A DNA stretch of 6,979 bases, from assembly GCA_027295975.1 (NCBI GenBank), contig JAPUJX010000652.1, positions 1 to 6,979 of the forward strand. The letters are read 5' to 3'. Source of the DNA: Gammaproteobacteria bacterium (lineage in GTDB: Bacteria; Pseudomonadota; Gammaproteobacteria; Pseudomonadales; Azotimanducaceae). Below the pieces are notes generated by a model that had not been told where the DNA came from, made no database searches, and was given only the letters and a program-made list of their open reading frames with translations. Shown piece by piece: positions 1-6,261 of this stretch. Position 1 is the first letter of the stretch; each line of letters opens with the position of its first letter. A program made the translations under genes and the position numbers.

Positions 1-119
1 GGGATGCTCAAAGTGCGGCCTCGAGCGAAGCCGAATGGAGCGAATTGACCCGCTTGGGGCAAGTTCGCGTAATGAGGGCATTCGGGAGGAACTGAGCGTA
101 GACGCACTTTGAGCATCCC
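1..119. repeat. Palindromic element with 17-bp perfect terminal inverted repeats (candidate MITE/REP-like repeat)
   Basis: Bases 1-17 (GGGATGCTCAAAGTGCG) are the exact reverse complement of bases 103-119. Inside there is further nested pairing: 32-37 (CGAATG) with 79-84, 40-44 (GCGAA) with 64-68, 45-47 with 60-62, and 49-51 with 56-58 around a GCTT loop. The whole segment can therefore fold into one long imperfect hairpin on either strand. A short direct repeat, GAGCGAA, occurs at 23-29 and 38-44. There is no room for a transposase. It lies about 90 bp past the stop codon of the lipoprotein gene, so it could also act as a bidirectional transcription barrier, but I see no adjacent U-tract within the window. 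Classing it as a dispersed repeat is inference from its architecture; the copy number is unknown to me. Confidence 0.6.
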
Positions 120-208
120 CACCCTCAACGCGGTTGCCATCGACAATCTTCAAATTGTGTCGGACAAAAACTCGACTCATCTGTAAACCAAAATCGCGCT
201 CGAGAAGA

Positions 209-577
209 CTAGTTCAGAACTGCATAACCTCGATTGCGCAGGCAGTTGCGAATTACGAAGCGGCGCTCGCGCAAACCGTCGGCACCTCCGCGGGCACCTC
301 CAATCACGGCTCCGGCACCGGCCGAACGTTGTGCCGTGTTGCTGTTGCCTACAGCGGCTCCAACCGCGCCTCCGATTACCGCGCCGGCAATGGCGCCCGC
401 ACCAACTCTCTGGCCAAGGGAAACCTGCTCTGCGTACTGGTTACACTCCGTTAGATCGACCCGGTACTGCACTGCATCGACACCCCGCATATCGACGATC
501 GGCGGGTGAGAGAAGGGTTGACGCGCGCATCCGGAAAATAGGACCACCGCAACGAGCAAAAAAAGACTACGCAACAT
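209..577 (-). CDS. Glycine-zipper lipoprotein, small, probably outer-membrane or periplasm-facing
   Basis: This encodes a 122-residue predicted lipoprotein. The N-terminus is a short signal peptide (one Arg, then a hydrophobic stretch to residue 14) ending in a FSGC lipobox with Cys17 as the lipidated residue. The -3 Phe is less common than Leu. Residues about 59-99 are a glycine zipper rich in GxxxG spacing (GAIAGAVIGGAVGAAVG, then GAGAVIGGARGG), a segment that in related proteins inserts into or packs against membranes. Cys45 and Cys112 flank the zipper (TECNQYAEQ and RNCLRNRGY) and could form a disulfide, a pattern I associate with small proteobacterial glycine-zipper proteins. The start is ATG at 577 because GAGGAG lies 6 nt upstream; an in-frame TTG at 580 would leave only 3 nt. 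A 110-bp gap to the thioesterase gene suggests its own transcription or a loose link to the operon. The exact function is unknown; an envelope-stress or structural role is possible. Confidence 0.85.
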   Translation of the reverse strand: MLRSLFLLVAVVLFSGCARQPFSHPPIVDMRGVDAVQYRVDLTECNQYAEQVSLGQRVGAGAIAGAVIGGAVGAAVGNSNTAQRSAGAGAVIGGARGGADGLRERRFVIRNCLRNRGYAVLN

Positions 578-583
578 CAAAAG

Positions 584-589
584 CTCCTC
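584..589 (-). promoter_or_regulatory. Shine-Dalgarno GAGGAG for the glycine-zipper lipoprotein
   Basis: CTCCTC on the plus strand reads GAGGAG on the coding strand. It is 6 nt from ATG at 577 and only 3 nt from the in-frame TTG at 580, so it decides the start in favour of the ATG. It is the strongest ribosome-binding site in the window. Confidence 0.75.
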
Positions 590-624
590 GAGTTTTTCAT
601 CTATAACGCACGAGTAGATACCTG

Positions 625-639
625 GTTGACTGAATCAAC
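625..639. repeat. Inverted repeat GTTGA-N5-TCAAC between the thioesterase and lipoprotein genes
   Basis: There are perfect 5-bp arms (625-629 and 635-639) around CTGAA. It lies downstream of the thioesterase stop and upstream of the lipoprotein start. No T-run follows on the minus strand, so it is not a standard intrinsic terminator. It could be an RNA stem or a protein site. Short arms like these also arise by chance. Confidence 0.3.
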
Positions 640-642
640 GCT

Positions 643-655
643 GAACGGACCGTTC
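643..655. repeat. 13-bp palindrome GAACGG-A-CCGTTC
   Basis: There are perfect 6-bp arms with a single central base, 12 bp from the neighbouring inverted repeat and within the 110-bp gap between two minus-strand genes. The near-absence of a loop fits a dimeric-protein binding site better than an RNA hairpin, although a 5-bp stem with a 3-nt loop is also possible. I found no convincing -35/-10 pair to place it against, so its role is unknown. Confidence 0.35.
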
Positions 656-687
656 CGGGTGTTGCCTCGCAATTTCGATGAATTAGC

Positions 688-1074
688 TCAAGAACCGACG
701 GGTACGTGGGTGGTTGTGATTTCTGCCAGTAATCGCCCGTCATCGCCGGTGACTCGGGTGCGAATCACGGTAACCCTCTTGCCTACCCGAACCGGCGTGG
801 AGGTTCCGAAAATGGTCCCGCCCTGCTGATTGCTCAACATGACGGCATGAAGATCCACTCCAACCATGAACTTCGACTCGCCGGTTTTCTCGTGATAGGC
901 GCGGTTGGCCGCACCTGTGGCCAGATTGTCGGCCAGTGAGATGATCACGCCGCCGTTGATGTTGCCCGTGGGGTTCTGGTGATGGGGCTGAATTTCGATG
1001 GATGCCCCGACGGCCCCTCCGATCTCGGCATGTTTCATGCCGATATAACGATCGAAAGTGGTCTGTTCTTCCAT
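688..1074 (-). CDS. PaaI-family hotdog-fold acyl-CoA thioesterase
   Basis: This is a 128-residue single hotdog domain of the size usual for PaaI/YdiI-type thioesterases, which hydrolyse acyl-CoA or aryl-CoA thioesters in the cytoplasm as dimers or tetramers. The diagnostic stretch is residues 34-56: NPTGNINGG followed by VIISLADNLATGAA, the hotdog helix. The conserved Asp49 in LAD sits where the family's catalytic acid usually is. The usual HGG is NGG here: Asn40 replaces the His that normally lines the oxyanion and thioester pocket, while the two glycines (41-42) remain. The C-terminal strands (TPVRVGKRVTVIRTRV, then GRLLAEITTTHV) are typical. The start is ATG at 1074, 16 bp after the RND permease stop, with only a weak GAAG-like ribosome site, so it is probably the last gene of the pump operon. 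The true substrate is unknown; the operon context suggests a fatty-acyl or aryl-acyl CoA. Confidence 0.88.
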   Translation of the reverse strand: MEEQTTFDRYIGMKHAEIGGAVGASIEIQPHHQNPTGNINGGVIISLADNLATGAANRAYHEKTGESKFMVGVDLHAVMLSNQQGGTIFGTSTPVRVGKRVTVIRTRVTGDDGRLLAEITTTHVPVGS

Positions 1075-1090
1075 CTTCGGTTATTCGGGG

Positions 1091-4000
1091 TCAATCAGCC
1101 TGCTGCGCCTGCGCGCTCAGATACGCCTCGTCCGCGTCGACCTGGCCCTGTGCCACCGGGTCCCAGCCGAACACGTCATCCGCAATCTGATACAGACACG
1201 GCACCAGAATCAGGGTGATGAACGTGGCAGATAGAACACCAAACGCCAAAGAGATTGCCATGGGAATAAAAAACATCGTGGCGGGGCTGGGTGTCGCCAT
1301 CAGCGGAATCAGGCCCACGAACGTCGTTACCGACGTCAGGAGAATTGGCCGGAAGCGCACCACGCCAGCGCTCAAGACCGCTTCATCCGGCGCCATGCCC
1401 TCGCGCCTGCGGCGGTTGATGAAGTCGACGAGCACGAGGCTCCCGTTCACCACAACGCCGGACAGCGCCACAATGCCCAGGGCGGAGAAAAACATGAGCT
1501 GGTAACCCATGATCCAGTGTCCCGCGATAGCTCCTACGGCCCCAAAGGGGATCACGCTCATGATCACCAGCGGCTGGATGTAGGACCTCAGCGGAATTGC
1601 CAGCAAGGTGTAGATGACAACCAGGCTCAACATTGCTGCCTGAAACAAGCCCGTAAACGACTTGGCGCGTTCTTCCTGCTCGCCACTCAGCGACATGTTT
1701 ATGCTCGGGTACTTCGCTTGAAGATCGGGCAACACCTCTTTCTGAATGCTGATGTTGACTTCTTCCGGTGAAATCTGCGTTCTGTCGATGTCGGCGATCA
1801 CGTTGATGACCCGCCGGCCATTGACCCGGTTGATGGTCGAGTAACCGCGCCCGAGTTCAAATTTAGCCACACTGTAAAACGGCACCTCGATACCCTGCGG
1901 AGTGCGAATGTACATGTCTTCCAGGTTACCGATAGATGAGCGTTCGCTCTCCGGGAAACGTACCATGACCCGCACATCGTCCTGTCCGCGCTGGATTCGC
2001 TGGGCTTCGGAACCGTAAAAGGCGTTACGTACCTGCCCGGCAAGATCTCTCAGCGTCAAGCCCAGGACTCGGGCCTCGGGTAGCAGGCTCAACTTTATTT
2101 CCTGTTTCCCGGCGCGGAAGGAGTCGGTGATGTCGAACACGCCATCGTAACGGCCGAGTTCCGCACGTAGTTCCGTCGCCGCCGCGCGCAACATGTCGAC
2201 GTCTCTGCCGGCCAATTCGTAATTGATGGGCTCACCGGCGGAAAATTCGTCTGCATTGAAGCTGAGTTTTACCGCGTCGGGGATGGTGCCAACCTTTTCC
2301 CGCCACTTCTGGGCGACCACTTTGGCACTTATGTTGTTTCGTTCTCCGGCTGGCGCAAGCCCGATGACTACCTCGCCGAAGTGGCTGCGGCCTGCCCCGT
2401 ACGTGGTGGGTCTACCACTGCTCCGGTCGGCTTTCTGTCCGATGCTGGTGAAGACATTGCGAATGACGTTCTTCTCACCGGTCAACGCCTCCAGATCGGC
2501 CTTGAGCGCCTCGGCGGCGGCTTCCAGACGTTCGGCCCCTTTTGCCGTTACCTCCACAGAGACACCCTCGGGCATCTCGAGACTCGCATAAACGCGGTCA
2601 CCCTCGATAGACGGGAAAAAGGTAAACAGAATGCGGCCGCTCATGATGAGCGCCATGGCGAGAATCAATATGCCTAATCCTGTGGCGGCCGTTACGTAAC
2701 GAAATTCAACGCAGCGGCGTAAAAAAGGCAGGTAGTGGTTGTTGGCGAGGTTCTCCAGCCCACCCGAAAGGCGGCTCTGAATTTTATCCCACCATTTCGA
2801 AAATCCATGAGTGGGTTGTGCATGGTTACGGTGCGCCAGGTGAGCGGGCAGGATGAGCTGGGATTCGATAATACTGAAAGCCAATGCGATCACCACCACC
2901 CAGCCGATCACCGAGAAAAATCCGCTCATCCGACCGGTAGCCAGCAGCAACGGCAGAAAGGCCGCCATGGTTGTGAGCACGCCGAAAATCACCGGAATGG
3001 AAACTTCCCAGGCGCCGTCGATGGCGGCTTGAACCGGTGGTTTGCCCATCTGCTCATGACCGTACACCCGTTCACCCACGACGATGGCATCGTCCACCAG
3101 AATGCCGAGCACGAGGATGAAGGCCATGACCGTCATCGAACTCATGGAGATGTCGGCATAAGGGAACATGGCGATGGTACCCAACAGGGCAATCGGGATT
3201 CCGGCGGCGACCCACATGGCGAGACGAAACTTCAAAAACATCGCCAGGATGATGACCACCAGAACCAGGCCGCCAAGCGCCATGCTGTTCACGGTGTCCA
3301 GGCGTTTCTGTAACTCCTCCGACTGATCGCCCCAGATATTCAGTTGCAGTCCGGCGGGTAACGACAATTTGCGCTGGTCGATGTAATTCACGATATCCGC
3401 CGCCATGTTGATGGCGTCTTCCTTGCCTACCCGCCAGACTTTGATCATCACCGCCGGGTTGCCGTTGAACCGCGCGGTCAAATCACCCTCGGCGAAGGAA
3501 TCGCGGACTGTTGCGATCTCGCTCAACATGATTTTTGTGCCGTCATTGCGAGTGAGCGCAATGATGTTGTTGAATTCTTCGCCCCAGTAAGCTTGTCCCT
3601 TGGCGCGCAACAGTATTTCACCACCTGTGGTACGGATAGTGCCGCCAGGCATATCGAGGGATGTATTACGCACGACCTGAGAAATTTGCTCGAGGGTTAT
3701 GCCATAACGTCGCAGCGTGTCTTCCGATATTTCTATTGAGATTTCGTAGGGTCTTACGAACTGGAGTGAAACTCTCGAAACACCATCGATGGCGACGATA
3801 TCTTCCCGGATCCGATTACCAATTTCCTTGAGGGTGCGCTCGTCCGTGTTGCCGAACAGCGCGATCTGCATAAGATCGTGGGTGATGGTGATCTTCGAAA
3901 TGATGGCTTTTTCCGTTTCCACCGGGAAGGTGTTGATGCCGTCGACCAGACTTTTTATCTCGTTCAACACTTCGATCTGGTTGACATCTTCAAAAAGCAT

Positions 4001-4282
4001 CGCCATGACGGTGCAGGCGCCCTCCGAAGCAGTCGACTGGATCTTCTCGACGCCATTGGCGCCTTCCAGGGCTTCCTCGATTCGAATGCACACCCCCTGC
4101 TCGGATTCTTCGGGTGCGGCGCCGAGATATGGGACGTTGATGCTGACCATGTTGATGTCCATGCTCGGAAACTCTTCCTGATGGACCGTCAGCAGGGCCA
4201 TTACCCCGCCGACCACCATCACGAACATGAGCAGGTTGGCAGCTACTGGATTTTTGGCAAACCAGGTGATTGCGGCAAGCAT
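1091..4282 (-). CDS. RND efflux transporter permease (AcrB/AcrD/AcrF family)
   Basis: This is a complete 1063-residue inner-membrane proton-driven efflux permease, of normal length. It has the duplicated RND layout: TM1 at about 11-33, a large periplasmic porter/docking loop, TM2-TM6 at about 334-480, TM7 near 535-557, a second periplasmic loop, and TM8-TM12 at about 880-1031. TM4 carries the proton-relay pair Asp397-Asp398 in GILVDDAIVVGERVY. In TM10 the AcrB Lys940 position is Val945 in VVVNGSLVLVDF, and TM11 keeps Arg978 (VRFRPILLTS), equivalent to the AcrB Arg before PILMTS. Related non-Lys pumps usually read VNDS, so Gly947 is unusual. The start is ATG at 4282, 5 nt after an AGGGA-type ribosome site and 9 bp after the adaptor stop. 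It works with the adaptor just upstream; no outer-membrane channel gene is in the window. The substrate cannot be read from sequence: multidrug, detergent or fatty-acid-like molecules are all possible. Confidence 0.96.
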   Translation of the reverse strand: MLAAITWFAKNPVAANLLMFVMVVGGVMALLTVHQEEFPSMDINMVSINVPYLGAAPEESEQGVCIRIEEALEGANGVEKIQSTASEGACTVMAMLFEDVNQIEVLNEIKSLVDGINTFPVETEKAIISKITITHDLMQIALFGNTDERTLKEIGNRIREDIVAIDGVSRVSLQFVRPYEISIEISEDTLRRYGITLEQISQVVRNTSLDMPGGTIRTTGGEILLRAKGQAYWGEEFNNIIALTRNDGTKIMLSEIATVRDSFAEGDLTARFNGNPAVMIKVWRVGKEDAINMAADIVNYIDQRKLSLPAGLQLNIWGDQSEELQKRLDTVNSMALGGLVLVVIILAMFLKFRLAMWVAAGIPIALLGTIAMFPYADISMSSMTVMAFILVLGILVDDAIVVGERVYGHEQMGKPPVQAAIDGAWEVSIPVIFGVLTTMAAFLPLLLATGRMSGFFSVIGWVVVIALAFSIIESQLILPAHLAHRNHAQPTHGFSKWWDKIQSRLSGGLENLANNHYLPFLRRCVEFRYVTAATGLGILILAMALIMSGRILFTFFPSIEGDRVYASLEMPEGVSVEVTAKGAERLEAAAEALKADLEALTGEKNVIRNVFTSIGQKADRSSGRPTTYGAGRSHFGEVVIGLAPAGERNNISAKVVAQKWREKVGTIPDAVKLSFNADEFSAGEPINYELAGRDVDMLRAAATELRAELGRYDGVFDITDSFRAGKQEIKLSLLPEARVLGLTLRDLAGQVRNAFYGSEAQRIQRGQDDVRVMVRFPESERSSIGNLEDMYIRTPQGIEVPFYSVAKFELGRGYSTINRVNGRRVINVIADIDRTQISPEEVNISIQKEVLPDLQAKYPSINMSLSGEQEERAKSFTGLFQAAMLSLVVIYTLLAIPLRSYIQPLVIMSVIPFGAVGAIAGHWIMGYQLMFFSALGIVALSGVVVNGSLVLVDFINRRRREGMAPDEAVLSAGVVRFRPILLTSVTTFVGLIPLMATPSPATMFFIPMAISLAFGVLSATFITLILVPCLYQIADDVFGWDPVAQGQVDADEAYLSAQAQQAD

Positions 4283-4291
4283 TTTTTCCCT

Positions 4292-5449
4292 TCAGCCGGT
4301 TACGGCAGCAACGCGTTCAAGCAGGGGCTCTACCGGCATTCCTTCGATGGCGGTTTGCAGAGGGGAAATACACACTCGCTCACCTTTTTCGAGTCCGCTC
4401 TGAATCAGCACGTCATCGTGGTAGAAACGCAGTGGCTCGATGTCGCGATAGTGCAGTTTGTTTTCGTTATCCACGATGAGGACGCGATTGCCATTGCGCA
4501 GCGCGCTGCGAGGCATCACCACGATATCTTCAACAAGCAATCCTTCAATTTCCGCGTTGACGAACAAACCCACGGACAGCGGTACTTCCTGAGCGTCGTT
4601 GGATACCCGGGCGATTACATGCACCATGCGGCTTGCTACGTCGATCTGCGCTTCCGTGCGTACGATTTTGCCGTACCAGGTCAACTTCAGTCCGGCATAG
4701 TTTGCTACCAGCTTGACGTTGGGCTGCTGCTGCAGGGGGAGTTCACCGCGGTGTCCGATGGGAAGATTGAGGAATGCCAACTGCCGATCGGCGATGGGTA
4801 ACCGGATTTCAGCCCGGTCACCGGCGTAAATCGTCGCGATTGACGTACCGCGGCTGACAAACTGGCCGATGTCGACGGATTCCTCACGCACCAGGCCGGC
4901 AAAAGGGGCCTTGATTTCCGTTCGAGCGAGGTCCCGGTTGGCTTGCGAGAAGCTCGCTCTGGCGTCCTGCAGGGAGGCTTCGTGTACACGAAAGGCACGC
5001 AGTTGATTCTCGATTTGCGATCTGCTGGCCAACTGCCGATCTTCCAGTTGCTTCAAGCGCTGATACTCGAAACGGGCGTGTTCGAACTCTGCCTCTGCAC
5101 GTTTCAGATTAGCCTGAGACCGCTCTAGCAAGGTGCGGTAGTCGTTGTCTTCCAGCCGCAGCAGGACGGCACCGGATTCGAAATAACCACCGTTCACGAG
5201 GGACGGCGACATCCACACGACCCGGCCGGACACTTCCGGTATCAGTGCGGATTCCGTGTTGGGCACCACCGTCCCCTGGGAGTGGACGGTGAGCTGAATG
5301 GGCTGTGGGTCAACCGTGCGTACCCGCACGGCCGTGGCGATGGCCTGCACGGTGGTGGGTTTCAGCTCCGGGCTGGTCGCCATGAGCGTTACGGCGCCGA
5401 ATATCGCCGCCATGATGACGAGAGAGGGGAGTAGGAGCTTGCGCATCAT
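4292..5449 (-). CDS. RND periplasmic adaptor (membrane fusion protein, HlyD/AcrA family)
   Basis: This is a 385-residue adaptor linking the inner-membrane RND pump to an outer-membrane channel. The N-terminus has a hydrophobic segment (about 4-24) without a lipobox Cys, so it is probably membrane-anchored by this helix or a cleaved signal peptide rather than lipidated. The two lipoyl halves are at about 69-104 (ALIPEVSGRVVWM, then GAVLLRLEDNDY) and 175-211 (ARTEIKAPFAGLV, then GQFVSRGTSIATIYAGD). They flank a charged alpha-helical hairpin at about 105-173 that is rich in Glu, Arg, Gln and Ala and expected to coil against the channel. Beta-barrel and membrane-proximal domains follow (LPIADRQLAFLNLP; VPLSVGLFVNAEI; VVMPRSAL). 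ATG at 5449 overlaps the regulator stop as ATGA, implying translational coupling; AGAGG lies 10 nt upstream. A second ATG follows at once and cannot be excluded as the start. The permease starts 9 bp downstream. Confidence 0.95.
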   Translation of the reverse strand: MMRKLLLPSLVIMAAIFGAVTLMATSPELKPTTVQAIATAVRVRTVDPQPIQLTVHSQGTVVPNTESALIPEVSGRVVWMSPSLVNGGYFESGAVLLRLEDNDYRTLLERSQANLKRAEAEFEHARFEYQRLKQLEDRQLASRSQIENQLRAFRVHEASLQDARASFSQANRDLARTEIKAPFAGLVREESVDIGQFVSRGTSIATIYAGDRAEIRLPIADRQLAFLNLPIGHRGELPLQQQPNVKLVANYAGLKLTWYGKIVRTEAQIDVASRMVHVIARVSNDAQEVPLSVGLFVNAEIEGLLVEDIVVMPRSALRNGNRVLIVDNENKLHYRDIEPLRFYHDDVLIQSGLEKGERVCISPLQTAIEGMPVEPLLERVAAVTG

Positions 5450-6177
5450 GATGTAGAAACCTCTGGGTCCGCAGATCCGTTGCCGTTCGCCTGGAATGCG
5501 GCGAATGCCCGCATCACCGATTCACGGTTCAGTTTTGAAAATGCTTCGAAAATGGTTCTGACCGCATCTTTGTCCCGCGCGCCTAGTGCCTTGTCGAGCT
5601 GACGGGCATAACTTCGGTAGGCTTCGACATCAACGTGGGCAAACCCTTTCAATTGGGTCATGTTGGGTGCAAATTGCTGCAGCAGACTTCGGGCGATGAT
5701 ATGACAAACGAGATTTCCGCTTGCTTCCATGATTGCGCTCATCAGCGAAACTCTGGCCGCCATATGGGCCTCTTCGTTGAGCGATTCCAGGTATAGCGGT
5801 TTTACCAGGTCGCGGATGCGCTCGATTTCCTCGCCGTTTGCCTTACTGAGGGTGGATTCCGCAGCCAGGCTGATGAGGCTCGAAATGACTTCGAGAATCT
5901 GATCCACGAGCTTTGCATCTGGTAACTCGCCCACTGCGAGCAGGTGGCCAACCACGTCCAGGCTCGCTTCCGTCAGCGGGAGAACGCGGGCACCACCGGG
6001 TTGGATGTCTGCAATGCCGAGTTGTTCCAGTTTCTTCATGGCTTCTCTCACGGCGCCACGGTTGGCGTCGAAACGCGCGGCCAGATCTCTTTCCGAGGGG
6101 AGGCGCTCGCCCGTGCGGTATTGGCCCACGAGAATGTCGTGGGTCAGACCGTCAGCTATTTCGTCGTGTTTCTTCAC
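5446..6177 (-). CDS. GntR-family regulator, FadR/FCD type, likely local operon regulator
   Basis: This is a 243-residue transcription factor. Residues about 5-66 form a GntR winged helix (GERLPSERDLAARFDANR, REAMKKLEQLGIADIQPGG). Residues about 86-225 form an all-helical FCD/FadR-type effector domain with the typical MEASGN turn at 150-155. By hand alignment the positions that usually bind metal in FCD proteins lack His: Met146 for the DxxFH His, Ala191 for the EH His, and a Phe/Ser near 213-214 for the last. This resembles E. coli FadR, which binds acyl-CoA without metal. The start is GTG at 6177; the N-terminus then fits the family (KKHDEIADGLTHDIL), and no ATG lies in frame just upstream. 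The ribosome site is weak, consistent with low expression. The gene overlaps the adaptor by 4 bp and lies 23 bp from a set of TGGTC/GACCA half-sites, so autoregulation of the pump operon is likely. Whether it represses or activates is not shown. Confidence 0.92.
   Translation of the reverse strand: MKKHDEIADGLTHDILVGQYRTGERLPSERDLAARFDANRGAVREAMKKLEQLGIADIQPGGARVLPLTEASLDVVGHLLAVGELPDAKLVDQILEVISSLISLAAESTLSKANGEEIERIRDLVKPLYLESLNEEAHMAARVSLMSAIMEASGNLVCHIIARSLLQQFAPNMTQLKGFAHVDVEAYRSYARQLDKALGARDKDAVRTIFEAFSKLNRESVMRAFAAFQANGNGSADPEVSTS
6142..6150. promoter_or_regulatory. Possible intragenic auxiliary operator GGTCAGACC
   Basis: GGTCAGACC within codons 10-12 of the regulator gene is identical to the core at 6210-6218 in the upstream operator, 68 bp away. 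It keeps the GGTC-A-GACC symmetry but lacks the flanking T and A. A second site inside the first gene could support looping or cooperative binding. A chance match constrained by the Gly-Leu-Thr codons is possible. Confidence 0.35.
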
Positions 6178-6200
6178 TCGCTGTCCGTCCGTTTTGGGTA

Positions 6201-6227
6201 GACCACCCTGGTCAGACCAATTTGGTC
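6201..6227. promoter_or_regulatory. Clustered FadR/GntR-type operators: four alternating GACCA/TGGTC half-sites
   Basis: GACCA (6201-6205), TGGTC (6209-6213), GACCA (6215-6219) and TGGTC (6223-6227) alternate in the gap upstream of the regulator gene. They combine into three overlapping palindromes: GACCA-CCC-TGGTC, TGGTC-A-GACCA, and GACCAA-T-TTGGTC. The middle one, TGGTCAGACCA, matches the TGGTnnnACCA core known for E. coli FadR and PdhR operators, which suits a FadR-type GntR protein encoded 23 bp away. Overlapping sites could bind two dimers or alternative dimers. I cannot place a good -35/-10 pair; TAGACT (6255-6260) and TTAAAC (6234-6239), read on the minus strand with a 15-bp spacer, are the best weak candidate and would put the sites at the transcription start. 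Confidence 0.75.
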
Positions 6228-6261
6228 AGGGCAGTTTAACCCGAATTGTCCAGAAGTCTAG

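Noticed and set aside
121..208. Terminator for the lipoprotein gene between its stop and the hairpin element
   Set aside because: There is a T5 run on the minus strand (about 166-170), but I find no stable stem directly before it.
578..580. TTG as start of the lipoprotein
   Set aside because: It would leave only 3 nt to GAGGAG; ATG at 577 has 6 nt spacing and is the better start codon.
578..600. Seven-residue leader frame (ATG at 600, stop TGA overlapping the lipoprotein ATG)
   Set aside because: It has no ribosome-binding site of its own, and its sequence is the strong GAGGAG leader of the lipoprotein gene; the overlap is probably chance.
134..606. Three overlapping plus-strand open frames opposite the lipoprotein gene
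   Set aside because: They are Arg/Ala/Pro-rich shadows of the glycine-zipper codons. The minus-strand frame has a signal peptide, lipobox, strong ribosome site and paired cysteines.
2735..3313. 192-codon plus-strand open frame rich in His, Gln and Asp
   Set aside because: It is antisense to the permease TM2-TM7 region. The His/Asp/Gln richness is what complementing hydrophobic membrane codons produces.
3878..4801. 307-codon plus-strand open frame opposite the permease and adaptor genes
   Set aside because: It lies wholly antisense to two well-supported genes, crosses their junction, is rich in His, Asp and Phe, and shows no recognisable domain; it is the mirror of their codon pattern.
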